Numbered from the stretch's first letter, positions 25,204-35,005 are shown. The stretch: 64,000 nucleotides of DNA from an uncultured Clostridium sp. (GCA_900549235.1 URNT01000019.1:1-64000), one strand, 5' to 3'. Translations and numbers: made by a program. Notes: generated from the letters alone by a model not told the origin.

Positions 25204-25237
25204 TAGCTGTAACTCGTTACAACTTTATTCTATCTAA

Positions 25238-25266
25238 ATCATATCATAAAAATACCTTTCTGTCAA
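25238..25266 (-). promoter_or_regulatory. Consensus promoter of the DUF3800 leader
   Basis: TTGACA (25261-25266) and TATGAT (25238-25243), spacer 17 bp, on the minus strand. The predicted start leaves a leader of about 100 nt. Confidence 0.75.
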
Positions 25267-25317
25267 ATTCCAATCGCTTGAGTTTCCGCAGTTCTGTCCG
25301 CAAAAACACCAAGCACC

Positions 25318-26673
25318 TCACCCCCTACTCACATAATCCGCCGCCATCTTCCTAACCGTCTTCCCAGCCTTCACCTCTTTCCCCTTCTCTCCCTTAACAT
25401 TCGCCTCATACACCACTCCGTCCTGGATCACATATCCGTTCCCATCCGGCACTTTGTAGTGCTTTTCCTCTGTCTGGACCTGGCCGTTTTCGTTTACCAG
25501 GTAGATCCGACCTCCAGCTTTTACAGGCTGGGAGCCGCATCCGGCCTCTGCCGCTGCCAGAACTCCGTCTGCATAGAGGAAGCCGTCCTTTACACCCGTG
25601 GCGCCGGCGCCCTTTTCGGAGCCTGCGGATTCAAAATAGCAGTCAAATTCATTTCCGGAGACGTCCTTAAGATCAGTGACCCGGCCTGTTACCATAGCGC
25701 CGTTCTCCCCTCCAAAATACCCGAACTCGCTTACACCGTTCCGGCGCAGCTCCACCACTCCAGTCTGCCTGCGGCCCTCCTCATCAAAGAAATAGTAGGC
25801 CCCATCGATCCGGATGGCCGCCTTTCCCATAGAATGGGCCTCTGCGGACAGGTAGGCCGGCGTCCCCCGGGAATTCAGATAATACCAGCTTTCCTCCTCT
25901 GCCTTTTCTCCGGTAAGCGGATCCTCATCCGTTAAAAACCACTGATCCTTAAGAAGTCCCTGGTCCTGATCCCCCAGATACACATACCGGCTGATCCCCT
26001 TTTTATCTCCCGGCTCCGCCTTTTCCTTAACCGCAAACCAGCCTGTAAGCATCTTTCCGTCCCGGTCAAAATAATACTTGTTGTCCCCGATGGTCTCTGC
26101 CTCCAGCCGGTCCGCTGCTCCCTTTTTTGCCTTTCCGTTATTCTGGAAATAAAACCAGGCCTCCTCACCGCCCTTTTCCGGCGTCAGAAGCCGCCAGCCG
26201 GGTATGCTGTAGCCCTGATCCTCATTTCCCAGATAATACAGATCCCCGTCCTCCTTATACCATCCCGTCCGCATCCGTCCGGAGGCGTCAAAACAGTACC
26301 GGGTGCCCTCGATGGTCTTCCAGTCGTCCTTTTCCATCTGTCCGGTGCGGCCTACATAATACCAGCCCTTTTCCTTCTGGCCCTGTCCGTCCTCATAGAT
26401 CCAGCTCTCCTGCTCCATCACTCCGCCGTCTCCCGCGTAATAGGTGTCGTCCACCCACACATGCTCCGCAATCTTCCCCTCTTGATCCAGGTAGCAGGAA
26501 ACGCCGTTCTTTTTTCTCCATTCATCCTTTACATAGGAACCATTTACATCCACATAACGGGTAATTCCCCCTTCTTCGGTCCATCCTCCGGCCGCCGCGT
26601 AAGCTGCCGATGAAAATGAAACTGCCAGTCCCAGACCGGCTCCTGCTGCCCAAAGCATCATCTGTTTTCCCAT
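25318..26673 (-). CDS. Secreted cell-wall-binding repeat protein
   Basis: The protein (451 residues) has a signal peptide (MGKQMMLWAAGAGLGLAVSF, cleavage near AYA-A) and then tandem repeats of about 20 residues with the aromatic/glycine pattern of choline-binding (CW_binding_1) modules, for example GTRYCFDASGRMRTGWYKED and DGAYYFFDEEGRRQTGVVEL. These beta-hairpin repeats attach proteins to wall polymers. No catalytic domain is present, so it may be an adhesin-like or structural wall protein. The last 60 residues are less repetitive and basic. Confidence 0.85.
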   Translation of the reverse strand: MGKQMMLWAAGAGLGLAVSFSSAAYAAAGGWTEEGGITRYVDVNGSYVKDEWRKKNGVSCYLDQEGKIAEHVWVDDTYYAGDGGVMEQESWIYEDGQGQKEKGWYYVGRTGQMEKDDWKTIEGTRYCFDASGRMRTGWYKEDGDLYYLGNEDQGYSIPGWRLLTPEKGGEEAWFYFQNNGKAKKGAADRLEAETIGDNKYYFDRDGKMLTGWFAVKEKAEPGDKKGISRYVYLGDQDQGLLKDQWFLTDEDPLTGEKAEEESWYYLNSRGTPAYLSAEAHSMGKAAIRIDGAYYFFDEEGRRQTGVVELRRNGVSEFGYFGGENGAMVTGRVTDLKDVSGNEFDCYFESAGSEKGAGATGVKDGFLYADGVLAAAEAGCGSQPVKAGGRIYLVNENGQVQTEEKHYKVPDGNGYVIQDGVVYEANVKGEKGKEVKAGKTVRKMAADYVSRG

Positions 26674-26781
26674 ACCATCGCCTCCTTATATCCTTCTGTC
26701 ATATTTCTTTCTATTTTTATTGTACCAGAAAAAGTACAGGAATAAATGAATATACTCCGAAGATTTACTTAACTTTTCCGG

Positions 26782-26809
26782 TTGAAATAGGGGATCCATC
26801 TGCTAAAAT
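26782..26809 (+). promoter_or_regulatory. Promoter of the phosphinothricin-acetyltransferase-like gene
   Basis: TTGAAA (26782-26787) and TAAAAT (26804-26809), spacer 16 bp, followed 35 bp later by the start codon with AAAGGAG. Confidence 0.5.
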
Positions 26810-26844
26810 AGGTATAAAGAACCATCAGACGAAAGGAGTCCCCT

Positions 26845-27432
26845 ATGAATCATCCAGATATTTCCATCCGCATGGCCGCAGCCACAGACGCAGCCGCCCT
26901 TTTAGCCATCTACGCCCCCTATGTAACTGATACAGCCATTACCTTTGAATATGAAATCCCCGCCAGGGAGGAATTTGCCCGCCGCATTGCCCACACCTTA
27001 GAGCGCTTTCCCTATCTTGTGGCAGAAAAAAAAGGCGTGCCGGTGGGCTACGCCTATGCTTCTCCCTTTAAGGAACGGGCCGCCTATGACTGGGCGGTGG
27101 AAACCTCCATCTATCTGGCCATGGAGGAGCGGGGACAGGGTACAGGGCTTCTTTTATATCAGGCCCTGGAGGACATCCTTACACGTCAGAATGTCCTCAA
27201 CGCAAACGCCTGCATCGCCTACCCAAACCCCGGGAGCATCCGTTTCCATGAAAAGCTGGGCTACCTGACCGCGGCCCATTTTACCAGGTGCGGCTTTAAG
27301 CTGGGCCAGTGGTGGGACATGGTTTGGATGGAAAAAATGCTTGGCCCCCATACCGTACCGCCAAAGCCATTTATTCCTGTGACAGAGCTTACAGACCTGT
27401 TTGAACCAGTTTACCGGCCTGTCCGCCCATAG
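26845..27432 (+). CDS. GNAT acetyltransferase, phosphinothricin acetyltransferase-like
   Basis: The 195-residue protein matches the Pat/Bar/YncA branch of GNAT: IRMAAATDAAALLAIYAPYV at the start, the AYASPFKERAAYDWAVETSIYL strand, the acetyl-CoA loop MEERGQGTGLLLYQALE and NPGSIRFHEKLGY. Relatives N-acetylate phosphinothricin, methionine sulfone or related amino acids. Its end overlaps the convergent malQ by 22 bp. True substrate unknown. Confidence 0.9.
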   Translation: MNHPDISIRMAAATDAAALLAIYAPYVTDTAITFEYEIPAREEFARRIAHTLERFPYLVAEKKGVPVGYAYASPFKERAAYDWAVETSIYLAMEERGQGTGLLLYQALEDILTRQNVLNANACIAYPNPGSIRFHEKLGYLTAAHFTRCGFKLGQWWDMVWMEKMLGPHTVPPKPFIPVTELTDLFEPVYRPVRP

Positions 27433-28922
27433 ATCCAGGCCATCCGTCTGCACCGCTTTATGGTCTCCCTGTCAAGTTGTCCCGGCAGAAGCCTCCATTT
27501 CCAATTTTTTCCAAGTGTGGAGGGCTCATTGATCCTGGCCTCACTGCCAAGGCCCAGGTAATCCTGTACCGGGATTACAGCCAGCCTTGCCACGCTTGAT
27601 AGCGCCAGACGGATCAGATCCCAGTGAAGCTCCTTTCCCGGCGTGTACTCTCCGCCCATGTACTCGCAGACAAAGTCATGCTCCCGCTGGTCCAGGGAAG
27701 CAAACCAGCCTGCCGCTGTATCATTGTCATGGGTACCGGTGTACACCACGCAGTTGGGGCTGTATTTGTGGGTCAGATAGGAGCTGTTTTCCGAGGAATC
27801 AAAGGCAAACTCCAGAACCTTCATCCCCGGAAAGCCGCAATCCCTTAAAAGCTCCAGCACCGAGGTTGTGAGAAAGCCCAGATCCTCCGCTATGATGGGC
27901 AGCTCCTTCCCCCCAAAATACTCCTTCATCCGGTTAAAAATCTCAAGCCCCGGCCCCTTCTCCCAGTGTCCCTTCTCCGCCGTCCGATCACCATAGGGGA
28001 TCGAATAATATTCATCAAAGCCCCGGAAATGATCTACCCGCACTACATCATACATGCGGAAGCTGTAGGCCATCCGCTCCATCCACCACTGATAGCCGGT
28101 ACGCCTGTGGTACTCCCAGTCATAAAGCGGATTCCCCCAGAGCTGCCCCGTTGCAGAAAATGCGTCCGGCGGGCATCCGGCTACTGCCTTTGGCAGGTTC
28201 TCCTCATCAAACTGGAACATCTCCGGGTGAGACCAGCTGTCCGCCCCGTCAAAGGCCACATAGATAGGAATATCTCCGATGATGCGGATTCCCTGTTCAT
28301 TGGCATAGGCCTTTAATTTCCCCCATTGCTCCTCAAATTTCATCTGCTGGAACTCATAAAACCCCCATTCATCTGAAAGAAGCTGGCGGTAGTGCTCCAG
28401 GGCCTCCGGGCGGCGAAGCCTGGCCTCTTCCTCCCACAGATTCCAGCTTTTTGACTGAAAATGATCCTTCAGAGCCATATAAAAGCAGTATTCCCTGGTA
28501 TCTGCCATCAGGCGAGTTTCTGCCAGCCTGTGGATCTCCTCCAGGCTCCGCCCGGCCTTCCACCTCTCATAAGCCAGACGCAGCAGCCCGAAACGTCCCT
28601 TATAAAGCTTATGGTAGTCGATCTCCTCCGGCCTGTCCCCAAAATCTACCCGGTCACATTCCTCCGCTGTCAGTAAACCCTCATGGATCAGCTCCTCCAG
28701 GTCAATAAAATAGGGATTTCCCGCAAAGGCGGAAAATGCCTGATAAGGAGAATCCCCAAAGCCCGTAGGCCCAAGAGGCAGGATCTGCCAGACGCTCTGG
28801 CCCGCTTCCTTCAGTGTATCCACAAACTCATATGCTTCCTTAGAAAATGCCCCGATCCCATACCTGGACGGAAGGCTGGCAACCGGAAGCAGCATACCGC
28901 ATTCACGCTTCATTTCCTTCAT
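27411..28922 (-). CDS. malQ: 4-alpha-glucanotransferase (amylomaltase)
   Basis: MalQ transfers glucan segments between maltodextrins (GH77), supplying longer chains to phosphorylase. The protein (503 residues from ATG 28922) starts CGMLLPVASLPSRYGIGAFS and contains IIGDIPIYVAFDGADSW, VVRVDHFRGFDEYY (nucleophile Asp), IAEDLGF (Glu) and YTGTHDNDT, the GH77 active-site set. ATG 28922 follows a GGGAG box; the upstream extension to 29006 looks non-coding. A glycogen phosphorylase is 1.1 kb away in the other direction, separated by an AraC regulator. Confidence 0.95.
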   Translation of the reverse strand: MKEMKRECGMLLPVASLPSRYGIGAFSKEAYEFVDTLKEAGQSVWQILPLGPTGFGDSPYQAFSAFAGNPYFIDLEELIHEGLLTAEECDRVDFGDRPEEIDYHKLYKGRFGLLRLAYERWKAGRSLEEIHRLAETRLMADTREYCFYMALKDHFQSKSWNLWEEEARLRRPEALEHYRQLLSDEWGFYEFQQMKFEEQWGKLKAYANEQGIRIIGDIPIYVAFDGADSWSHPEMFQFDEENLPKAVAGCPPDAFSATGQLWGNPLYDWEYHRRTGYQWWMERMAYSFRMYDVVRVDHFRGFDEYYSIPYGDRTAEKGHWEKGPGLEIFNRMKEYFGGKELPIIAEDLGFLTTSVLELLRDCGFPGMKVLEFAFDSSENSSYLTHKYSPNCVVYTGTHDNDTAAGWFASLDQREHDFVCEYMGGEYTPGKELHWDLIRLALSSVARLAVIPVQDYLGLGSEARINEPSTLGKNWKWRLLPGQLDRETIKRCRRMAWIYGRTGR

Positions 28923-28980
28923 ACTCCCATTCTCCTTTTCCGGCTTTCCCTTGTCTGAAAAACCGCGCGTATGCCTCATT

Positions 28981-29910
28981 TTAGCATATTTCATCCCCAG
29001 GCACAAGCAATTTGCCCGACTCCGAGGAACGCCAGAGGCTCCTGTATTCCCCCGGCGTCATCCCGTACTTTCGCCGGAACAGCCGGTTAAAATAAGAAAG
29101 GTTGTCGAAGCCGCACCGCTGGGCCACTGCCGTCACCGTTTCCTCTCCCTCAAGGAGAAAGGCCGCCGCCCTGGTAAGACGGTAATCATTGAGATAGTTC
29201 ACAAAGGTCATACCCATATATTGTTTAAAATATTTCATAAAATGAGACTGGCTGTAATAGCACAATGCCGCCCCGTCTTCTACCGTTACCGTTTCCCCGT
29301 AATGCTCCTCCACATACGCCAGAAGGGCCTTGATCTTCTCCCTGGATTTTCCCGGCCGCTCCGCCCGGATGGGCCGCCTCACCATCAGCACCAGATACAA
29401 AAGCTCGTACAGCTTCCCCTTTACCGCCAGCTCATAGCCGTAGGGCCGCTCCCTTGAAAGCCCGTCCAGCTCCTCCACACACTGCAAAAAGGCGGCCTGC
29501 TCCTTCATCCCCTCTGCCACCAGAATGGGGCTTGCGGTCTCCTCCCCAAAGAGGGGCACCAGAAACTGGGCCGTACACAGATCCTCCCCTGGATTCATCA
29601 GCATCTTTGGCAGGAAAATGATATTTTCATACTCCATCTTTTCCTGGCGCCTCTGGCGGATCCCATGAAGCTGTCCCGGCAGAACCACCATCAGCTCCCC
29701 GGCCCGGACTTCATAGGGCTTCCGGTCTACAGTAATAATCCCCCGGCCCTTTTTTATAACGATCAGCTCCATTTCCTCATGCCAGTGCACCGGAACTGCC
29801 GGAAAATCCAGAGGAATGGAGCAGGGATAAATATTAAAGGGAAATTCTCTCCCGCCATGCTCCTTTATCTCATGGTAGCATCTGTCATGGTACTGATCTG
29901 GTATCCTCAT
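28981..29910 (-). CDS. AraC-family regulator with cupin-like sensor domain
   Basis: The 309-residue protein has an N-terminal cupin-like domain (VPVHWHEEMELIVIKKGRGI, AGELMVVLPGQLHGI) and two C-terminal helix-turn-helix motifs, the second being AQRCGFDNLSYFNRLFRRKYG followed by MTPGEYR. It lies divergently beside glgP and just upstream of malQ, so it probably regulates alpha-glucan use. Effector unknown. Confidence 0.92.
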   Translation of the reverse strand: MRIPDQYHDRCYHEIKEHGGREFPFNIYPCSIPLDFPAVPVHWHEEMELIVIKKGRGIITVDRKPYEVRAGELMVVLPGQLHGIRQRRQEKMEYENIIFLPKMLMNPGEDLCTAQFLVPLFGEETASPILVAEGMKEQAAFLQCVEELDGLSRERPYGYELAVKGKLYELLYLVLMVRRPIRAERPGKSREKIKALLAYVEEHYGETVTVEDGAALCYYSQSHFMKYFKQYMGMTFVNYLNDYRLTRAAAFLLEGEETVTAVAQRCGFDNLSYFNRLFRRKYGMTPGEYRSLWRSSESGKLLVPGDEIC

Positions 29911-30021
29911 CCTTCCCCGCTCCTTTCATTTTGATCGTATTGTACTATATTTTGCCATGATTATACAAGATTTTCCCGGAGATCCGTTCTAAAATACAAG
30001 GCAGAAAGGATGGATACGACC

Positions 30022-32292
30022 ATGAACAAAAGCGAACTGAAAAGAAAGCTTGCCGCCGCCTGCCAAAAAGAACTGGCGGCCTGCTCAAAGGAAGAATTAT
30101 ATAACGGCCTCCTGACCCTGGTTCAGGAGCTTGCAAAGGAAAAGGAAAACACAAAGGGGAAGAAAAAGCTTTACTATATCTCCGCCGAATTCCTCATCGG
30201 AAAGCTTTTATCCAACAACCTGATTAATCTGGGACTCTTTGATGAGGCAGACACCCTGTTAAAGGAGCTGGGCTTCTCCGTAAGCCAGTTAGAGGAGCTG
30301 GAGCCGGAGCCCTCCCTTGGAAACGGCGGGCTAGGCCGTCTGGCAGCCTGCTTTTTAGACTCCATCGCCACCCTTGGGCTTCACGGAGACGGCATTGGGC
30401 TGAATTATCATCTTGGCCTCTTCCGGCAGCATTTTAAGGATAACCTTCAGAATGAGGAGCCAAACCCCTGGATCACCACGCCCTCCTGGCTCACAAAGAC
30501 AGATGTAAGCTATGAGATCCCCTACCGGAACTTTACCCTGACCTCCAGGATGTATGATATAGAAGTGACCGGCTATGGAAACCGCACCAACAAGCTCCAC
30601 CTCTTTGACATGGAAACGGTGAATGAGACTCTGACAGAGGAAGGCATTTCCTTTGATAAGACAAATATAAAAGAAAACCTGACCCTGTTCCTCTACCCCG
30701 ATGACAGCGACCGGGCCGGACAGATCCTGCGGATCTATCAGCAGTATTTTATGGTAAGCAACGCGGCCAGGCTGATCCTTTCTGAGACTCAGACAGCTGG
30801 CTCCGACCTTTACGATCTTCCGGACTATGCGGTGATCCAGATCAATGACACCCACCCTACCATGGTGATCCCGGAGCTGATCCGCCTTCTCACTACGGAA
30901 CATGGCATGGAAATGGATACCGCCATCGAAGTAGTAAGCCGCACCTGCGCCTACACCAATCACACGATTCTGGCGGAAGCCCTGGAAACCTGGCCCATGG
31001 ATTTCTTTAAAGAGGCGGTTCCCCAGCTGATCCCCATTATGGAGGTGCTGGATGATAAGGTGCGCCGCCGGTTTGAGGATCCTTCTGTCTATATCATTGA
31101 CAAAGAGGACCGGGTGCATATGGCCCACATCGATATTCACTACGGTTTCAGTGTAAATGGCGTGGCGGCCCTTCATACGGATATTTTAAAGGAAACAGAG
31201 CTGAACCATTTCTACCGCCTGTATCCTGAAAAATTCAACAACAAGACCAACGGAATCACCTTCCGCCGCTGGCTGCTCCACAGCAATCCGGAGCTGGCCG
31301 GGTTTATTACGGAAAACATCGGGGATGGCTATAAGAGAGACGCCTCCTGCCTGGAGGCCCTGGGGGCAAAGAAATTTACCACCGATATGAAGCTGCTCCA
31401 CCGCCTCCTTGCCATCAAGAAGCTGAAAAAGCAGCAGCTGGCCGCCTACCTGAAGAAAACCCAGGGAATGGAGCTGGATCCCGATTCCATTTTTGACATA
31501 CAGATCAAGCGCCTTCACGAATACAAGCGCCAGCAGCTGAACGCCCTCTATCTAATCCGCAAATACCTGGAGATCAAGAGGGGAAAACGGCCCGTTACAC
31601 CGATCACCGCCATCTTCGGCGCAAAGGCAGCACCGGCCTATACCATTGCGAAGGACATTATCCATCTACTCCTGTGTCTGGAACAGCTTACTAGAGAGGA
31701 TCCCAAGGTACGCCCCTATCTGCGGGTGGTGATGGTGGAAAATTATAATGTAACCGCGGCAGAAAAGCTGATCCCTGCCTGCGACATTTCCCAGCAGATC
31801 TCCCTGGCCTCCAAGGAAGCCAGCGGCACTGGCAATATGAAATTCATGCTGAACGGCGCTGTTACCCTGGGAACCGATGACGGTGCCAATGTAGAGATCC
31901 ATGAACTGGTGGGGGATGAAAATATCTATATCTTCGGCGATTCCAGCGAAACGGTAATCCGCCGCTACCAGGATGTAAATTACTGCTCCAGAGCTTACTA
32001 TGAGGCAGACCCGGAGCTTAAGGAGGCCGTAGACTTTATCGTAAGCAGCGCCATGCGTTCCATCGGTTCCCCAGAGCACTTAGAGCGCCTTTACAATGAA
32101 CTGCTGAACAAGGACTGGTTTATGACCTTCCCTGATTTTAAGGCATACTGCGCTGCCCGCGAGCAGGCCTATAAGGATTATGAAAACCGCACCGGCTGGG
32201 CACAGAAAATGCTCGTCAATATCAGCAAAGCCGGCTTCTTCTCCTCTGACCGCACCATTATGGAATACAACCGGGATATATGGAAACTGTAA
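30022..32292 (+). CDS. glgP: Glycogen/alpha-glucan phosphorylase
   Basis: GlgP releases glucose-1-P from alpha-1,4-glucans with PLP. The protein carries PSLGNGGLGRLAACFLDS, IQINDTHPTMVIPELIR, KTNGITFRRWL and the PLP-lysine motif EASGTGNMKFMLNGAVTLGT near residue 600. At about 756 residues it is slightly short for GT35 but the core is complete. ATG 30022 is preferred because AGAAAGGA gives proper spacing; ATG 30010 sits directly on that box. Confidence 0.95.
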   Translation: MNKSELKRKLAAACQKELAACSKEELYNGLLTLVQELAKEKENTKGKKKLYYISAEFLIGKLLSNNLINLGLFDEADTLLKELGFSVSQLEELEPEPSLGNGGLGRLAACFLDSIATLGLHGDGIGLNYHLGLFRQHFKDNLQNEEPNPWITTPSWLTKTDVSYEIPYRNFTLTSRMYDIEVTGYGNRTNKLHLFDMETVNETLTEEGISFDKTNIKENLTLFLYPDDSDRAGQILRIYQQYFMVSNAARLILSETQTAGSDLYDLPDYAVIQINDTHPTMVIPELIRLLTTEHGMEMDTAIEVVSRTCAYTNHTILAEALETWPMDFFKEAVPQLIPIMEVLDDKVRRRFEDPSVYIIDKEDRVHMAHIDIHYGFSVNGVAALHTDILKETELNHFYRLYPEKFNNKTNGITFRRWLLHSNPELAGFITENIGDGYKRDASCLEALGAKKFTTDMKLLHRLLAIKKLKKQQLAAYLKKTQGMELDPDSIFDIQIKRLHEYKRQQLNALYLIRKYLEIKRGKRPVTPITAIFGAKAAPAYTIAKDIIHLLLCLEQLTREDPKVRPYLRVVMVENYNVTAAEKLIPACDISQQISLASKEASGTGNMKFMLNGAVTLGTDDGANVEIHELVGDENIYIFGDSSETVIRRYQDVNYCSRAYYEADPELKEAVDFIVSSAMRSIGSPEHLERLYNELLNKDWFMTFPDFKAYCAAREQAYKDYENRTGWAQKMLVNISKAGFFSSDRTIMEYNRDIWKL

Positions 32293-32337
32293 ACAGGTTT
32301 TTATAAAATATTCAACAAATTTTCACCATTTATGTGC

Positions 32338-32384
32338 TATACTGGATAAATACAGCTCCGCAAGCCCAAAAGGGCCGCTGTGGA
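32338..32384 (+). promoter_or_regulatory. Extended -10 promoter and leader hairpin of the subtilase gene
   Basis: TGC-TATACT (32335-32343) is an extended -10 identical in 13 bases to the one before the acyltransferase gene (62408-62418). A hairpin (GCTCC/GGAGC with inner GCCC-AAAA-GGGC) lies at about 32354-32384 in the leader. Confidence 0.45.
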
Positions 32385-32419
32385 GCCTGTTCTATTCTGT
32401 ATATAAAGGAGATAAAGCT

Positions 32420-33649
32420 ATGACACGTTTTAAGGCAGCAGCCCTGGTCCTGGCGCTCTGCATTGCCATCCAGGCCGTTCCCTTCCATACAGCCTACGCA
32501 GCCGTAGGTCCAGGTGTTGACAACCTTTCCCTGGGAGATGACTACGCCGACTACCAGTGGGCCTTAAACAATGACGGACGGCTCCGCCGCACCGAACGGC
32601 GGCTGAACATAAAAACCCTGGAGGAGCTTGCCCTGAATTATGATGAAAATGGAACCAGCGGCATCTCTCTGCCTCCTCTTGGCCCCAGCAATTATGATTC
32701 CATTGCTACCGACGCCGTGAGCGGTATGGACATCAATATAAAAGAAGCCTGGGATCTGTACCAGCAGGCTGAAAACAAGCGTCAGGTGGTTGTGGCTGTC
32801 ATCGATACCGGCATCGACATTTCCCACAGCGATCTGAAGGACTCCATCTGGGTCAATGAACACGAGATCCCGGGAGACGGCATCGACAATGACGGCAACG
32901 GCTATGTAGATGATGTAAACGGCTGGAATTTCATTTCCAATACAAACCAGGTCTACACCGGCACCGAGGACAGCCACGGTACCCACGCCGCCGGCACCAT
33001 CGCCGCGGCAAAGGGCAACGGCGGGATGGCCGGCATTGCGGACAATTCCTATGTAAAGATCATGTCCTTAAAGGCCCTGGGCGGGGAGGAAGGCAAGGGC
33101 TCGCCGGAAAGCGTCATTGCTGCCATCCGCTACGCCGAGGCAAACGGCGCCCAGATCTGCAATCTGAGCTTTGGCTCCAGCTACTGCACCGACGAATTTG
33201 CCGCCGCCATCCAGAACTCCAATATGCTGTTTGTAGTGGCTGCAGGCAACGGCAACCAGTACGAGATCGGCTACAACATCGATCAAAGCCCGGTCTACCC
33301 AGCCAGCCTTCCCTATGACAATGTGATCTCTGTAGGCAACCTGCTCTTTAACGGCTCTCTGGATGAAAGCTCCAACTACGGCCCCGTCAGCGTAGACATC
33401 GCCGCCCCCGGCACCTACATCCTCAGCACCGTTCCTGACAACTCCTACGCCTTTATGAGCGGCACTTCCATGGCCGCCCCAATGGTCACCGGAGCCGCCG
33501 CCATGCTGTACTCGGCCCGGACAGACCTGGAACTTTTAGACGTGAAAAATGCTCTCCTCCAGTCTGCCCATAAGCTGGCCACCTTAAAGGGGCGGGTGCT
33601 TTCTGGCGGGATGCTGGATGTGACGGCGGCTATGAAGTGGGGGAAGTAG
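32420..33649 (+). CDS. Secreted S8 subtilisin-like serine protease
   Basis: The 409-residue protein has a signal peptide (cleavage near HTAYA-A, residues 24-28) and a subtilase domain with the full triad: Asp129 in VVAVIDTGID, His186 in DSHGTHAAGTIAA and Ser350 in SGTSMAAPMVTGAAA. A propeptide-like stretch of about 90 residues precedes it. ATG 32420 follows AAAGGAG; a longer in-frame reading lies over the glgP end and is rejected. No cell-wall anchor is seen, so it is probably released. The 3' end overlaps the convergent MATE gene by 20 bp. Confidence 0.93.
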   Translation: MTRFKAAALVLALCIAIQAVPFHTAYAAVGPGVDNLSLGDDYADYQWALNNDGRLRRTERRLNIKTLEELALNYDENGTSGISLPPLGPSNYDSIATDAVSGMDINIKEAWDLYQQAENKRQVVVAVIDTGIDISHSDLKDSIWVNEHEIPGDGIDNDGNGYVDDVNGWNFISNTNQVYTGTEDSHGTHAAGTIAAAKGNGGMAGIADNSYVKIMSLKALGGEEGKGSPESVIAAIRYAEANGAQICNLSFGSSYCTDEFAAAIQNSNMLFVVAAGNGNQYEIGYNIDQSPVYPASLPYDNVISVGNLLFNGSLDESSNYGPVSVDIAAPGTYILSTVPDNSYAFMSGTSMAAPMVTGAAAMLYSARTDLELLDVKNALLQSAHKLATLKGRVLSGGMLDVTAAMKWGK

Positions 33650-34955
33650 GCTTTTTCAGAAGCCACCATCCCCCCGTTCCCGCCACCACAGCCTCCGTCA
33701 CCGGAACTGCCAGCCACACCCCCGTCATACCGAACAGCCGGGCCATCACATAAGCTGCGGGAACGATCAGAGCAAGGCCCCGGAGGATGGAGATGATGTG
33801 GGCGGGAAGGGCTTGACCCACAGAAGTATAATAAGAAGAAATCACAATATTAAATCCCATAAAGGGCGCGGCGAGAAAATAGAGCCGCAGCCCTTTTTCT
33901 GCTATCTCCTGAAGCAGCTGATTCCCTTCACTGTTAAAGACAGCCGTCACCGGCCCGGTAAAGGCAAACAGCCCCAGATAGATCAGAACCGCCAGACTTC
34001 CCATAGTCTTAAGGCCATAGCCAAGGAGCCTTCCTGTTTTTTCCCGGTCTCCAGTTCCATATGCCGTGCTGATAATCGGCTGGATCCCCTGAGCGATCCC
34101 GGTAAAGACGGCGGCTGCCACCAGAGACAGGTTGGCGATAACGCCGTAGGCCGCCACTCCGGTATTCCCCTGAAGTCCCATAATGATCTGATTGAATACA
34201 ATGATCACAATACCGGAGGACACCTCCGTAATCAGAGACGGAAATCCCAGCGCAAGCTCTGAGCCAAGAAGCCTTCCCTCCAGCCGGCAGCCTGTAAAAT
34301 GAAATCCATTTCTTTTTTTTCTCAGATGACTGGACAAAATCCCCATACTAATCACAGGAGCCAGTCCCGTAGCCAGCACTGCTCCGAAAATCCCCATTCC
34401 GCAGGGGAAGATAAAAATATAATCCAGGATCACATTGGAAAAGCTGCCTCCCAGCATGGCTTTCATGGCAAGCCTGGGTGCGCCGTCATTTCTCACAAAG
34501 CATAAAAGTACGTCATTCATGATAAAAGCAGGTGAAAAAAGGAGGATGACCGTCAGGTAAGTCCGGGTCATCTGCCCCACTCTCCCTTCCCCGCCAAGAG
34601 CCGCGGTCAGCCATCCTGCCCCTAAAAGTCCCGTAAGCACAAACAAAAGTGCCAGAACGGAAGCCGCAAGAACCGTATGGGTAAAGATCACATTTCCATT
34701 GCCCTTCTGTCCCCGGAAAATGGAGTATCGGGTGCCTCCCCCCATCCCCAGCATCAGTCCGCTTCCATGGACAAAGCTGTACACCGGGATTGCCAGATTT
34801 AAGGCCGCCAGCCCTTCTGCCCCCAGTCCCCTGGCGATAAAAAATGTGTCTGCCAGTATGTAGCAGGACAGCCCCAGCATACCGATTACGTTTAGAGAGA
34901 CGTAGCGGGCAAATTCGTGAAATGGGGATGAAGCGTTGGTTTGTTTTTGAATCAT
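33630..34955 (-). CDS. MATE-family efflux transporter
   Basis: The 441-residue protein has about twelve hydrophobic segments in two similar halves; MIVQKQ-like N-terminus, SCYILADTFFIARGLGAEGL and the mid-repeat QGIQPIISTAYGTGD are MATE signatures. Such pumps export cationic drugs or metabolites with Na+ or H+. Its leader contains two hairpins, one ending in a terminator-like T run about 50 bp before the start, so expression may be controlled by attenuation. Confidence 0.93.
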   Translation of the reverse strand: MIQKQTNASSPFHEFARYVSLNVIGMLGLSCYILADTFFIARGLGAEGLAALNLAIPVYSFVHGSGLMLGMGGGTRYSIFRGQKGNGNVIFTHTVLAASVLALLFVLTGLLGAGWLTAALGGEGRVGQMTRTYLTVILLFSPAFIMNDVLLCFVRNDGAPRLAMKAMLGGSFSNVILDYIFIFPCGMGIFGAVLATGLAPVISMGILSSHLRKKRNGFHFTGCRLEGRLLGSELALGFPSLITEVSSGIVIIVFNQIIMGLQGNTGVAAYGVIANLSLVAAAVFTGIAQGIQPIISTAYGTGDREKTGRLLGYGLKTMGSLAVLIYLGLFAFTGPVTAVFNSEGNQLLQEIAEKGLRLYFLAAPFMGFNIVISSYYTSVGQALPAHIISILRGLALIVPAAYVMARLFGMTGVWLAVPVTEAVVAGTGGWWLLKKPTSPTS

Positions 34956-35005
34956 ATGATTTAGTCCTCCTGATGCAATATTGCAGCAAATGCGCGAAAA
35001 AGAAA

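Noticed and set aside
32180..32419. 79-residue N-terminal extension of the subtilase
   Set aside because: It overlaps glgP and precedes a clear signal peptide with its own AAAGGAG site.
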